A stretch of DNA of 54,187 nucleotides from the NCBI RefSeq assembly GCF_003382685.1, contig NZ_QLVG01000049.1:1-54187 (forward strand). The letters are read 5' to 3'. Below are positions 9,058-17,206 of this stretch, one piece after another (position 1 is the first letter of the stretch; every line of letters begins with the position of its first letter). Below the pieces are notes generated by a model that saw only the letters and a list, made by a program, of their open reading frames with translations, made no database searches and was not told where the DNA came from. This DNA is from Halorussus litoreus. Its GTDB lineage: Archaea > Halobacteriota > Halobacteria > Halobacteriales > Haladaptataceae. The translations under genes were made by a program, and so were the position numbers.

Positions 9058-9549
9058 ATGGCACGCGAACGACTGGCAGCGAACGACTCAGAGGCATCTC
9101 TACTCGACCGCCGCTCGTACCTGAAGCTGGCGGGCTCCGCGGTCGCGGCAGTCGGCGCGACGTCCGGAATGGGCTCGGCCCAGACCGACGCCGGCTACGG
9201 AGCGGGTGGCTACGGGCAGGTCCCCTACGGCGGCGGGGAGGCTGACGCCACCGATTCGACCCCCACTATCGACGAGTTCACGGTGTCGAGCAGCGAACGG
9301 TTGGGCGAGGACCGGATGTTCTCGGTCCGGTGGGCCGCCTCGGACCCCGCCGAGGATCTCGACACCGTCGAGGTCGTCGTCGCGAAGACCTCGTCCGACG
9401 TGAACTTCGAGGTGACCGACGTCACCGGTGGGTCGGCGTCGGGCTGGGAACTGTTCCAGTTCCCCGTCGGTAGCTCCATCGACGTGACGATTCGAGCCAA
9501 AGACGAAGCCGGGAGCGTCTCGAAGGAGTCCAAATCCATCTCTCTCTGA
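9058..9549 (+). CDS. Tat-exported small beta-sandwich protein
   Basis: A 163-residue protein with a twin-arginine signal: DRRSYLKLAGSAVAAVG (about 18-34), with RR followed by S-Y-L-K. After the signal comes a short Gly/Tyr segment (YGAGGYGQVPYGGG) that is common in haloarchaeal exported proteins, then about 100 residues that look like an Ig/fibronectin-type beta sandwich (FTVSSSERLGEDRMFSVRW). No catalytic motif or C-terminal anchor is seen. A GTG eight codons upstream (9034) is possible, but ATG 9058 places the Tat signal normally. The function is unknown; it is probably structural or adhesive at the cell surface. Confidence 0.78.
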   Translation: MARERLAANDSEASLLDRRSYLKLAGSAVAAVGATSGMGSAQTDAGYGAGGYGQVPYGGGEADATDSTPTIDEFTVSSSERLGEDRMFSVRWAASDPAEDLDTVEVVVAKTSSDVNFEVTDVTGGSASGWELFQFPVGSSIDVTIRAKDEAGSVSKESKSISL

Positions 9550-9701
9550 TCGACGGCGATTTGTCGCTCTGACGGGCCGACGCTCGTTCTGCCGGCCGGG
9601 CTGCGTCCCGACACACGGGCTTTCGCCTCGACGGGCCGCAAGCGCTCGTGAACGCAGCGGCGATTTCGGCGGCGTTACTCGGAGCTCGCGCCGTTAATCC
9701 C

Positions 9702-9715
9702 CGAAAACTTAACCA
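9702..9715 (+). promoter_or_regulatory. TATA-like box before the first GT4 gene
   Basis: GAAAACTTAACCA lies about 30 bp upstream of ATG 9741. This is the spacing expected for a leaderless archaeal transcript and marks the likely left edge of the glycan locus. Confidence 0.45.
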
Positions 9716-9740
9716 CGGATACGTCTAACTCGCCGGGGAG

Positions 9741-10811
9741 ATGAACGTCCTGCTGCTGGCGAACGAGGACGGGATGAACCCCTACGCGACGCAGTTAGCG
9801 GCAGGCCTGGAGGCCCACGGCCACGACGTCTCGTTCTCGTACCGGACCGTCCTCCCGTTGCTTTCGGGCTACTACGAGTCCGACCCCGACGTGATACACT
9901 TCCAGTGGATCCGGAAGTTCGTCCTCGACGATAGCCTCGTCCTCACGCTGGTGCGCATCGCGCAGTTCTTCCTCGAACTGGTGGTTCTCCGACTGGTCTC
10001 GGACGCGCCCATCGTCTGGACGGTCCACAACCGCCGCGAGCACAAGGGACGGTGGCCCACGGTAGAACGGCGCGTCAAGCACGCGTTCGCCACCACGTTC
10101 TGCGACCGAGTGATCGTTCACTGCTCGGCCGCCGAGGACGCCGTCATCGAGGAGTTGGGCTTGCCCGAGCGCGTCCGGCGGCGCGTCCACGTCGTCCCGC
10201 ACGGCAATTACGTCGACGTCTACGAGAACTCCGTCACCGAAGCCGAGGCGCGCGAGCGGTTGGACCTTCCGGCCGACGAGCGCGTGTTCCTCTTCATCGG
10301 CTCGATCAGGCCCTACAAGCAGGTGCCCTCGCTGGTGGCGGCGTTCGAACGAGCGGACGTCGGCGACGCACGACTGGTGGTCGCTGGCAAGCCGTGGAAC
10401 GACGAGGTCCGGGCTCGAATCGAGTCGGGTGCCGCGGGCAACGACCGCATCCAGACGATTCTCGACGTTATTCCGGGCGAGGAGTTCCAGATCTACCTGA
10501 ACGCCGCCGACGCGGTCGTCCTCCCGTTCGACGAGCGTGTCCTCACCTCGGGGTCGGTGGTGATCGCGATGTCGTTCGGCACCCCGGTCGTCGTTCCGCG
10601 GGTCGGCTGTCTCCCCGAGACCGTTCCGGAGGACGGCGGCATACTGTACGACCCCGCCGAACCGGAGGCGCTGCGACGGGCTATCGAGACGGCGGCCGAC
10701 GCCGACCTCGACGCACAGGGTCGGCGCTCCCTCGCCGCGGCTCGGGACGCCGACTGGCCGTCCGTCGCGCGCCGGACCGAACGCGTTTACGAGACCGCCC
10801 GGAGCAGCTGA
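9741..10811 (+). CDS. Glycosyltransferase family 4
   Basis: A 356-residue cytoplasmic GT-B enzyme that should transfer a sugar from a nucleotide donor to a growing glycan. The N-terminal Rossmann domain holds MNVLLLANEDGMNPYATQLA and an FQWIRKF segment. The C-terminal domain (from about 185) shows FLFIGSIRPYKQVPSLVAAF and the donor-site region DAVVLPFDERVLTSGSVVIA with FGTPVVVPRVG. The usual second Glu of the E-x7-E motif is not obvious, as in some GT4 members. It reads toward the minus-strand GT2 gene, which ends 17 bp away (convergent). Confidence 0.85.
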   Translation: MNVLLLANEDGMNPYATQLAAGLEAHGHDVSFSYRTVLPLLSGYYESDPDVIHFQWIRKFVLDDSLVLTLVRIAQFFLELVVLRLVSDAPIVWTVHNRREHKGRWPTVERRVKHAFATTFCDRVIVHCSAAEDAVIEELGLPERVRRRVHVVPHGNYVDVYENSVTEAEARERLDLPADERVFLFIGSIRPYKQVPSLVAAFERADVGDARLVVAGKPWNDEVRARIESGAAGNDRIQTILDVIPGEEFQIYLNAADAVVLPFDERVLTSGSVVIAMSFGTPVVVPRVGCLPETVPEDGGILYDPAEPEALRRAIETAADADLDAQGRRSLAAARDADWPSVARRTERVYETARSS

Positions 10812-10828
10812 CTCGGCGTCTGGAGCTC

Positions 10829-12151
10829 TCAGATACCGTTTCTCAGGTGGACGTTCAACGAGTGCAGGATGAGCGAGGTGAAACACGAGAACAGCCCGAC
10901 GATGCTGAAAAACAGCATCGCCATCGCGGTCCCGACCGGAAACGTCCCCGTCTGCACGAAGTTCGACACCAGCAGGTAGCCGAAGAAGATACCGACGCTC
11001 AACAGCCCGAATCCGGGGACGCCGAGCAGCAGGATGGGGTGTTCGCGCTCGACGGTCTGCAACAGGTTCGAGACCAGCAACAGCCCGTGGAAGACGGGGT
11101 TGTAGCTGTTCGCGTTGTCCACGTCGTACCTGATGGTGGTTTCGACCTCGCGAACGTCACAGTCGTTCCGGTAGGCGGTGTGGAGGATGTCCGTGCTGGC
11201 GTCCATGTCGTTGCCCACGTCGTCGCTCTCGGCGAGGATGCCGACCGTTCGCCCGTTGTACGCCCGGAACCCGCTCTGGGTGTCGTGAATCCACGAGTCG
11301 GGTGTCAGGTTCGCGAGCGAGAGGTTCGTCATCGCGTTGATCACCGCGAGGCCGACGCGGCGATAGACGGGGAGCTCGCTCCGGGAACTCCCGAGGAATC
11401 GGCTTCCGATGACGATGTCCACGCCGGTTCGTTCCTGCTCGTCGAGGAGCTGTCGGACGTCCTCGGGGTCGTGCTGGGCGTCGGCGTCGAGGACGACCAG
11501 ACGGTCGACGTTCCGGCGGTGGGCCTCCTCGAAGATGGTCTTCAGCGCCGCGCCGTAGCCGCTGTTGGTCTCGTGGCGCAGGACGTGGGCACCCGCCGCT
11601 TCGGCGCGTTCGACCGTGTCGTCGGTGCTCCCGTCGTCGACCACCAGCACGTGGTCGGCGTGGTCGTCGGCGCGGGCGACCACGTCGGCGATGGTTCCGG
11701 CCTCGTTGTACGCGGGGATGCCGACGAGTACCCCGACCGACGGCGGGAGCGACGTCTCGGCGTCGGTGACCGCGTCCACGACGAACGTCTCCTCGTCGAC
11801 GTTCGCCTCGCTCGACTCGAAGTCGATCCAGTCGTAGTCGTCGCCTTGGATGATGATACCGGCGAACGACCTCGCGCGCGCGGTCAGCGCGAGCAGGTCG
11901 CGTAGGTGCTGCTCGTCGGACTCTGGCTCCAGCGGTTCGAGAATCTCCACGTCGAACTGTTCGAGGAGTTCGATGGCGGCTGGGCGACGGCCGCCGGGGT
12001 ACGTCACGACGACGGGGTACCCCCGCTGGTTGGCTCGGAGTGCAGTTCTAACCACCGCGTCGGTCGCCCCGGCGCGGGCGACGATGCCCACGGCTACCTG
12101 TTCGGCTTCACCCCGCTGCTGACTGCGCGTCTCTAGTTCGTCCCGTGTCAT
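10829..12151 (-). CDS. Polyprenyl-phosphate-type GT2 glycosyltransferase with extra N-terminal domain
   Basis: A 440-residue protein in three parts. Residues 1-135 form an extra alpha/beta domain (VAVGIVARAGATDAVVRTAL) not usual in this family. Residues about 138-360 are a DPM/AglJ-like GT2 domain: VGIPAYNEAGTIADVV, VLVVDDGSTDDT, VVLDADAQHDPED with the DAD metal site, and GSRFLG. About 375-435 hold two membrane helices. The GT2 part resembles dolichyl-phosphate sugar synthases, which charge a lipid carrier at the membrane. The gene is divergent from the AsnB-like gene across a 504-bp gap. The N-terminal domain may add regulation or partner binding; this is inference. Confidence 0.85.
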   Translation of the reverse strand: MTRDELETRSQQRGEAEQVAVGIVARAGATDAVVRTALRANQRGYPVVVTYPGGRRPAAIELLEQFDVEILEPLEPESDEQHLRDLLALTARARSFAGIIIQGDDYDWIDFESSEANVDEETFVVDAVTDAETSLPPSVGVLVGIPAYNEAGTIADVVARADDHADHVLVVDDGSTDDTVERAEAAGAHVLRHETNSGYGAALKTIFEEAHRRNVDRLVVLDADAQHDPEDVRQLLDEQERTGVDIVIGSRFLGSSRSELPVYRRVGLAVINAMTNLSLANLTPDSWIHDTQSGFRAYNGRTVGILAESDDVGNDMDASTDILHTAYRNDCDVREVETTIRYDVDNANSYNPVFHGLLLVSNLLQTVEREHPILLLGVPGFGLLSVGIFFGYLLVSNFVQTGTFPVGTAMAMLFFSIVGLFSCFTSLILHSLNVHLRNGI

Positions 12152-12655
12152 TTTCGGTACGGGCCCGCAGCGCGTGCTGGAGTAGTCTCGACCGAATCAC
12201 CGAAGTCGGCGTCTCCCCACCGTTGGCTGGCGTAGCAGGGCCGTACGGCCCGTCTCGTGCGTACGTCTTCGAGGCCGCTAATAAAGCGCTCAGACGGTTC
12301 AGATGCCGTTTCGACTACAATCCGAGATTGTAGGGATTAGGGTTCAGTTACGAGCACGGCGAATCTGCTGGGGGACGACCGTAATCCGTGCTCCGGCGAG
12401 TATCGCGGAGAGCTATTCGTCATCCTATGAGATTGCCGACCGTTTCGACCGTTGAATCGACTGGCGAGGCCGAACGAAGCGGCAGCTCGACACTGATTGG
12501 TAGACCGACAGCATTCGCAGTCGGCCTGGGAACTCGTCGCGGCGACAGTCGGGAGGCACTGCTCACCAGCCCCTAGCTCGCACCCGACCTCTGAAGGCCC
12601 GAAGACGGGCCACAAAGGTTAACAAATCATCCATGGAATATTTCCCGAGACCTAC
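12152..12655. other. 504-bp divergent intergenic region
   Basis: It separates the minus-strand GT2 from the plus-strand AsnB-like gene. No credible gene is seen; the short open frames have no family features. It contains an inverted repeat at 12315-12333, a TATA-like GCTTTATTAG on the minus strand near 12280-12290 (too far from ATG 12151 to be leaderless), and GGTTAAC near 12618-12624 about 35 bp before ATG 12656. Confidence 0.5.
12315..12333. repeat. 8-bp perfect inverted repeat
   Basis: CTACAATC-CGA-GATTGTAG has two perfect 8-bp arms around 3 nt and lies in the divergent intergenic region. The arms are AT-richer than the surroundings, which fits a dimeric-regulator operator better than an RNA hairpin. 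Confidence 0.5.
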
Positions 12656-14458
12656 ATGAGCGGCGTTGCAGGTGGCCGACTGGACCGAGCGGCGACTCGG
12701 GCGATGATCGACGAGGTGGCGGGTCCCGGTGACGACGCGGCGGACGTGTTCGGCTCGGGCGAGTTCAGCCTCGGCGTCACGGGTCCCACGGCCGACAGTC
12801 ACGGCGTGACGACGTGGGACGACGGTAAGCGAGCGGGCGTGGTCTACGGCGCGATCACGAATCTCCCCGAACTCTCCGCGTCACACGCGGACGTGTTCGA
12901 GTCGCTGTTCGACGACCCGGCCGGGACGGCCGCCCGGCTCGAAGGCGGATTCCTCATCGCCGCGTACGACTCCGAGGAGGACCGACAGCTGCTCGTCACC
13001 GACAAGATCGGCGCTCGTCAGTGTTACGTGATCACCGAGGGCGACCTGCGGTACTCGACCTCGGTCGCCGCGCTGGTTCCCCGGATGGACGACGTTCGGG
13101 TCGACCGACAGTCGGTCAGCGACGTGCTTCTCCTCGGGAGCACGTGGGGGAATCGGACCCTCGTCGACGGCGTTCGTGCGATCCGCCCCGCGATGGTGCT
13201 GGAGGCCGTCGACGGCGAGCGGTCCGCCACCCGGTACTGGAAACCGAGCTACCGGGAGATGCGGCCGAACGAGGCGTATATTTCGGGGCTCGTCGACCGG
13301 TATCGACAGACGGTTCGCAGGGTGAGCCGGACGCTCCCGAGCGAAGCGGGCATCTGGCTGTCCGGTGGGCTGGACAGCCGGACGACCGCGGCCGCGCTGA
13401 TCGAGACGATAGCCGGGCGGGACTCGGATCCGGCCGCCGAGTTCCGAACGCTCGGGGCCTACACGTACGACGCCAATCCTCCGACGAACGACAATCCGAA
13501 GATCGCGGCCCAGATCGCCGAGAAGCTCGGGGTCGAACTCACCGACGTCCCGCTCTCGGCCGAGACGTTCGGTGGGAACTTCGAACGGGCCATCGACGCC
13601 GTGGACGGGATGGTGCGCTGGAACACCGTCGCGAACCTCTCGGCCACCTACGGCGTGGACCCCTTACCGCCGGTCATGATGGAGGGGATGCAGGGCGAAC
13701 TGGTTGGCGACCACCTGCTGCGGCCCCACCTGACGAACGTCACCTCGCCCGTCGAGTCCCAGTACCTGAGCGAGGCGACGACCAGCGTCGATCGGGTGTC
13801 CGAGCTTCTCGTCCCAGACGTGGACCCGCTCGCGACGCTGCGCGAGGAGGTCGAGGCCACTGGTGAGACGGACGTTCGCAAGCAGATACTCGACGTCCAC
13901 TTCCGGAACTACTACAGCCGGAAGACCCTCACGAGCAACCGCGTGATGCGGGACTTCGTCGGGACCCGAACCCCCCACGCCGACGGCGACTACCTCGAAT
14001 GGTGTTCTCGGCTCCCGTCCCGGTTTCGCAAAGGGGCAGTCCCGTTCACCCGCGGGTCGATCCCCTACGAGACGACGCGGGCCAAGCTCGCGCTATGCAG
14101 ACGGATCACCCCCGACCTCGCGGACGTCACGTACGAGCGGACGAAGCTCGACCCCTCGATGCCGTACCCGCTCCACGTCGCGGGCTTCTTCGCGAACGTG
14201 CTCGTCGGTCGGCTCCGGTCGAAGCCGACCTACGGCGGCCCACAGCTCGCGGACTTCTGGATACGGAACCGGGAGTCGCGCGTCCACGAACGCGTGGTCG
14301 ACCTGCTCGACGACGCGAGTCGTCGGGCGCTGTTCGACGCCGACGCCGTCCGCGAGGTGTTCGACGAGCACATGCACGGGGCGAACAACGGCGGCCTCAT
14401 CGCCCAGATCACGACGCTCGAACACTGGATACAGAACCACGTCGACGGACGCCGGTGA
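12656..14458 (+). CDS. Asparagine-synthase-like protein lacking the glutaminase cysteine
   Basis: A 600-residue protein with the AsnB two-domain layout. The N-terminal half resembles the Ntn glutamine amidotransferase domain, but it starts M-S-G-V, so Cys2, the glutaminase nucleophile, is replaced by Ser. The C-terminal synthetase domain keeps the PP-loop SGGLDSR (236-242), which binds ATP and pyrophosphate. AsnB relatives in polysaccharide loci (for example WbpS of Pseudomonas O-antigen) amidate hexuronic acids. With WecC in this window a sugar-acid substrate is plausible, but the nitrogen would have to be free ammonia or come from another subunit. The next gene, a GT4, begins 3 nt after the stop, so they are probably one operon. 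Confidence 0.85.
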   Translation: MSGVAGGRLDRAATRAMIDEVAGPGDDAADVFGSGEFSLGVTGPTADSHGVTTWDDGKRAGVVYGAITNLPELSASHADVFESLFDDPAGTAARLEGGFLIAAYDSEEDRQLLVTDKIGARQCYVITEGDLRYSTSVAALVPRMDDVRVDRQSVSDVLLLGSTWGNRTLVDGVRAIRPAMVLEAVDGERSATRYWKPSYREMRPNEAYISGLVDRYRQTVRRVSRTLPSEAGIWLSGGLDSRTTAAALIETIAGRDSDPAAEFRTLGAYTYDANPPTNDNPKIAAQIAEKLGVELTDVPLSAETFGGNFERAIDAVDGMVRWNTVANLSATYGVDPLPPVMMEGMQGELVGDHLLRPHLTNVTSPVESQYLSEATTSVDRVSELLVPDVDPLATLREEVEATGETDVRKQILDVHFRNYYSRKTLTSNRVMRDFVGTRTPHADGDYLEWCSRLPSRFRKGAVPFTRGSIPYETTRAKLALCRRITPDLADVTYERTKLDPSMPYPLHVAGFFANVLVGRLRSKPTYGGPQLADFWIRNRESRVHERVVDLLDDASRRALFDADAVREVFDEHMHGANNGGLIAQITTLEHWIQNHVDGRR

Positions 14459-14460
14459 CC

Positions 14461-15597
14461 ATGCGGATACTGGTCGTCGCGCCGAGCGTGGACATGGGGG
14501 AGGTCGGTGGCGACTCCATTCACCTCCGGAGCGTGGTGAACCACTGGGCGCGCGAACACGAGGTCGACGTGATCTCCGCAACCGAAGCGGCCGACTGCCC
14601 GGACGGGGTCGCGTCGACGGCGTCCTCGGCGAGCGTCGTCGACTTCCTCCCGGCGTACGCCCAACAACCCTTGCGGGCACTGGTCGCGACGCTCCGATTC
14701 CGGGTCGCCAACGACTACGACCTCGTTTACGACCGACACCACCTGTTCGGCTCGGGAATCGTCGGGGCCGCGGGCGAGTCCTGTTCGATGGCGCTCGAAG
14801 TCAACGGTTCGTTCATCACCGAACACGAGTTTCAGGGCAGCATCTCGCCGACCACGGCGCGGCTGCTCCGTGGGTACGAGCGCCTGCTGGTCGGGTGGAC
14901 CGACAACGTCGTCTGCGTCTCGCCCAAGCTGGCCGACGAGTTCCGCTCCCGTGGCGTCCCGGAGCGCAAACTGGCCGTCGTCGCGAACGGCTGTGACACC
15001 GACGCGTTCCGGCCGGTGGAGAGCGCCAAAAGCGAACTCGGCTGGGACGACGACGCCGACCACGTCGGGTTCGTCGGCGGACTGTTCGCGTGGCACGGCG
15101 TCGAGCGAGTGGTCGAGGCGCTTCCGGCCGTCCGCGAGCGCCGCCCGCGAACCCGGTTCGTGATCGTCGGCGACGGCCCGATGCGGGCGGAACTGGAGTC
15201 GCTGGCCCGCGAGCGCGGGGTCGGCGAGGCGGTCGAGTTCGTCGGTCAGGTTCCTCACGAGGAGGTTCCGCTGTACATGAGCGCGTTCGACGTCGGGACG
15301 ATACTCAAGCATCCGGCCATCCCGGGGTCGCCGCTGAAACTGTTCGAGTACCTCGCCTGCGGGACGCCGGTCTTGGCGACCGACGACGCCGACTTCGACC
15401 TGCTCGACGGTACGAGCGCGGGCGAAAAAGCGCGATACCACGACGCCGACGACGTGGCCCGCGCCGTCCTGACGCTCCTCGACGGCGACGCCGACGCGTC
15501 CGCGGCGGCGCGCTCGCTCGCACTCGACCACTCGTGGGAGAAGGTCGCCGAGCGGGCCCTCGATGCCGCGACGAGGGAGGCCGACGCGAGGAAGTAG
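14461..15597 (+). CDS. Glycosyltransferase family 4
   Basis: A 378-residue GT-B enzyme. The N-terminal domain begins MRILVVAPSVDMGEVGGDSI, with the Gly-rich acceptor loop. The C-terminal domain shows VVANGCDTDAFRP, FVGGLFAWHGVERVVEAL, VIVGDGPMRAEL and PGSPLKLFEYLACGTPVLAT; the last is the donor-binding E-x7-E region with the first Glu altered. The open frame runs far upstream inside the AsnB-like gene, but the protein clearly begins at this ATG. GTG 14455 overlapping the AsnB stop is a weaker choice. Tight spacing suggests translational coupling. A hairpin follows the stop codon. Confidence 0.9.
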   Translation: MRILVVAPSVDMGEVGGDSIHLRSVVNHWAREHEVDVISATEAADCPDGVASTASSASVVDFLPAYAQQPLRALVATLRFRVANDYDLVYDRHHLFGSGIVGAAGESCSMALEVNGSFITEHEFQGSISPTTARLLRGYERLLVGWTDNVVCVSPKLADEFRSRGVPERKLAVVANGCDTDAFRPVESAKSELGWDDDADHVGFVGGLFAWHGVERVVEALPAVRERRPRTRFVIVGDGPMRAELESLARERGVGEAVEFVGQVPHEEVPLYMSAFDVGTILKHPAIPGSPLKLFEYLACGTPVLATDDADFDLLDGTSAGEKARYHDADDVARAVLTLLDGDADASAAARSLALDHSWEKVAERALDAATREADARK

Positions 15598-15610
15598 GGC
15601 TACGCTACGA

Positions 15611-15649
15611 CGGCGGCCGGGGAGGCGCGCTCGCGCCTCCCGGCCGCCG
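15611..15649. terminator. GC-rich hairpin after the GT4 gene
   Basis: CGGCGGCCGGGGAGGCGCG pairs with CGCGCCTCCCGGCCGCCG, giving an 18-bp stem with one bulged G and a loop of about 2 nt. It lies 14 bp after the GT4 stop and before the next gene's start. It is placed like a terminator or mRNA-end structure, though archaeal termination relies mainly on T tracts and none follows. Confidence 0.5.
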
Positions 15650-15772
15650 GGAGTGGTGGCGGCGTCTAACGACACAATAACAAAACCGGTCTCTGCCGAT
15701 ACTGCGTTCGAGGCGTCCCCGCCGACGGGCCGCCGTTCGGACACTCGACGCGAATTCGGACACTCGACACGC

Positions 15773-17206
15773 ATGGCGAACAACATAGTTTACGTAACGA
15801 TAGACTCCATCAGGGCGGACCGAACCGGCGTCTCGGGGTACGACCGACCGACGACGCCGAATCTGGACGAACTCGCCCGAGACGGCACCGTCTGGACCAG
15901 AGCGGTCGCGAGCGGGATTCCGACGTACTACTCGTTCAAATCCCTCCTCGGTGGTGTTCCGGCGCTGAGTCACTCCCGGGACGTCGGGATACCGCCCGAG
16001 ACCACGACGCTCGCGGAGGCGTTCCGGCGACTCGGCTACGAGACCGCCGGGTTCAACGCGGGGAACCCGTGGCTGACGCCCGAGCACGGGTACGACCGGG
16101 GGGTCGAGACGTTCCGGGACTTCCTGACCGACGACGACGGCTCCACGCAGGGCGGACTCGACGAACTGATACGGCGGGCCCAGTCACTCCTCGACGGCAC
16201 AGCGGTGCTCGAGGACAAGCTCGGCTGGCTCGCCCGGACGACGTTCGCCGTGACCGACCGCACGCCGCTCGAACCCGCCGAGACGGTCACCGACCACGCG
16301 ATCCGCTGGCTCGCCGGGCGCGAATCGTCCGACCGGCCGTTCTTCCTCTGGATCCACTACATGGACCCCCACTACCCGTGGGTGCCCCGCGACGAGGACC
16401 TCCGTCGCGTCGGCGCATCGGCCGTCTCGGACTTCGAGAAGGGGCGGCTCTGGCACGCAGTAGCACATCACGATAGCTCGACCGAGAACGCAACAGACGG
16501 CGCGCCCTCGATTTCGTCGTCCGCGCTCTCGACCATCGAGGACCTGTACGACGCCGAGGTCCGCCGGACCGACGAGGCGGTCGGTCGACTGGTCGGGGCG
16601 CTCCGGTCGATGGACGCGTTCGACGACACGCTGCTGGCGGTCGTCGGCGACCACGGAACCGAACTCGGCGACCACGGGGGCTTCAGTCACGGACCGCGAA
16701 CGCTGTACGACGAAGTGACCCGGGTGCCGCTGGTGGTTTCAGGGCCGGGGGTCGCCACGGCCGAACGCGACGCCACCACCTCGCTGGTCGGGGTTCCCAG
16801 GACGCTACTCGATCGCAGCGGGGCGGAGCCGTCGCGGTCGCTCCTCGAATCCTTCTGCGGTACCGACGCGTTCGCTGCCGACGACGAACCGGTCGTCTCG
16901 GAGGTCGTCTACGACTTCGACCCCGCGACCGGCGCGAACCTCGACAACGACCTCCTCGTGGCGTGCTACGACTGGCCGTGGAAGCTCGTCCAGAACCGGG
17001 AGCTCGGCACTCACGAACTGTACGACCTCGACGCCGACCCGGACGAGCGCGTCGACCGGAGCGAGGCCGAGCCGCGAAAGGTCGACGACCTCCGGGAGGC
17101 CATCGCGGTCCACCGCGACCGCATCGAGCGACGCAATCGAACCATCGCCGAGCGGCGACGCGTCCGGCGTCGCCTCGCGGAACTCGAACGAGCGGGGGCG
17201 ATCTGA
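15773..17206 (+). CDS. Sulfatase/alkaline-phosphatase-superfamily protein with Thr nucleophile (copy 1)
   Basis: A 477-residue protein of the alkaline phosphatase/sulfatase fold. Metal-site segments are IDSIRADRTG near the N-terminus, WIHYMDPHYPW, and DHGTELGDHGGFSHG toward the C-terminus. Where sulfatases carry C/S-x-P-S-R, this protein has PTYYSFKSLLGG, with Thr51 at the nucleophile position and no Cys. A Thr nucleophile is known in phosphotransferases such as LtaS and EptA, so a phospho- or other transfer or hydrolysis reaction on glycan is as likely as sulfate removal. No signal peptide or helix is seen, so it looks cytoplasmic. The frame extends upstream to 15563, but ATG 15773 fits the family. 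It directly abuts the next gene. Confidence 0.87.
   Translation: MANNIVYVTIDSIRADRTGVSGYDRPTTPNLDELARDGTVWTRAVASGIPTYYSFKSLLGGVPALSHSRDVGIPPETTTLAEAFRRLGYETAGFNAGNPWLTPEHGYDRGVETFRDFLTDDDGSTQGGLDELIRRAQSLLDGTAVLEDKLGWLARTTFAVTDRTPLEPAETVTDHAIRWLAGRESSDRPFFLWIHYMDPHYPWVPRDEDLRRVGASAVSDFEKGRLWHAVAHHDSSTENATDGAPSISSSALSTIEDLYDAEVRRTDEAVGRLVGALRSMDAFDDTLLAVVGDHGTELGDHGGFSHGPRTLYDEVTRVPLVVSGPGVATAERDATTSLVGVPRTLLDRSGAEPSRSLLESFCGTDAFAADDEPVVSEVVYDFDPATGANLDNDLLVACYDWPWKLVQNRELGTHELYDLDADPDERVDRSEAEPRKVDDLREAIAVHRDRIERRNRTIAERRRVRRRLAELERAGAI

Noticed and set aside
7221-9059. 612-residue open frame antisense to the Thr-rich surface protein
   Set aside because: It is the Ser/Val-rich mirror of the TTTE codon repeats and has no domain.
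12337-12615. 92-residue open frame in the 504-bp divergent region
   Set aside because: No start context, no homology-like feature and biased composition.
15773-17206. Calling the three proteins arylsulfatases
   Set aside because: The C/S-x-P-S-R maturation motif is missing in all three, so only the superfamily is claimed.
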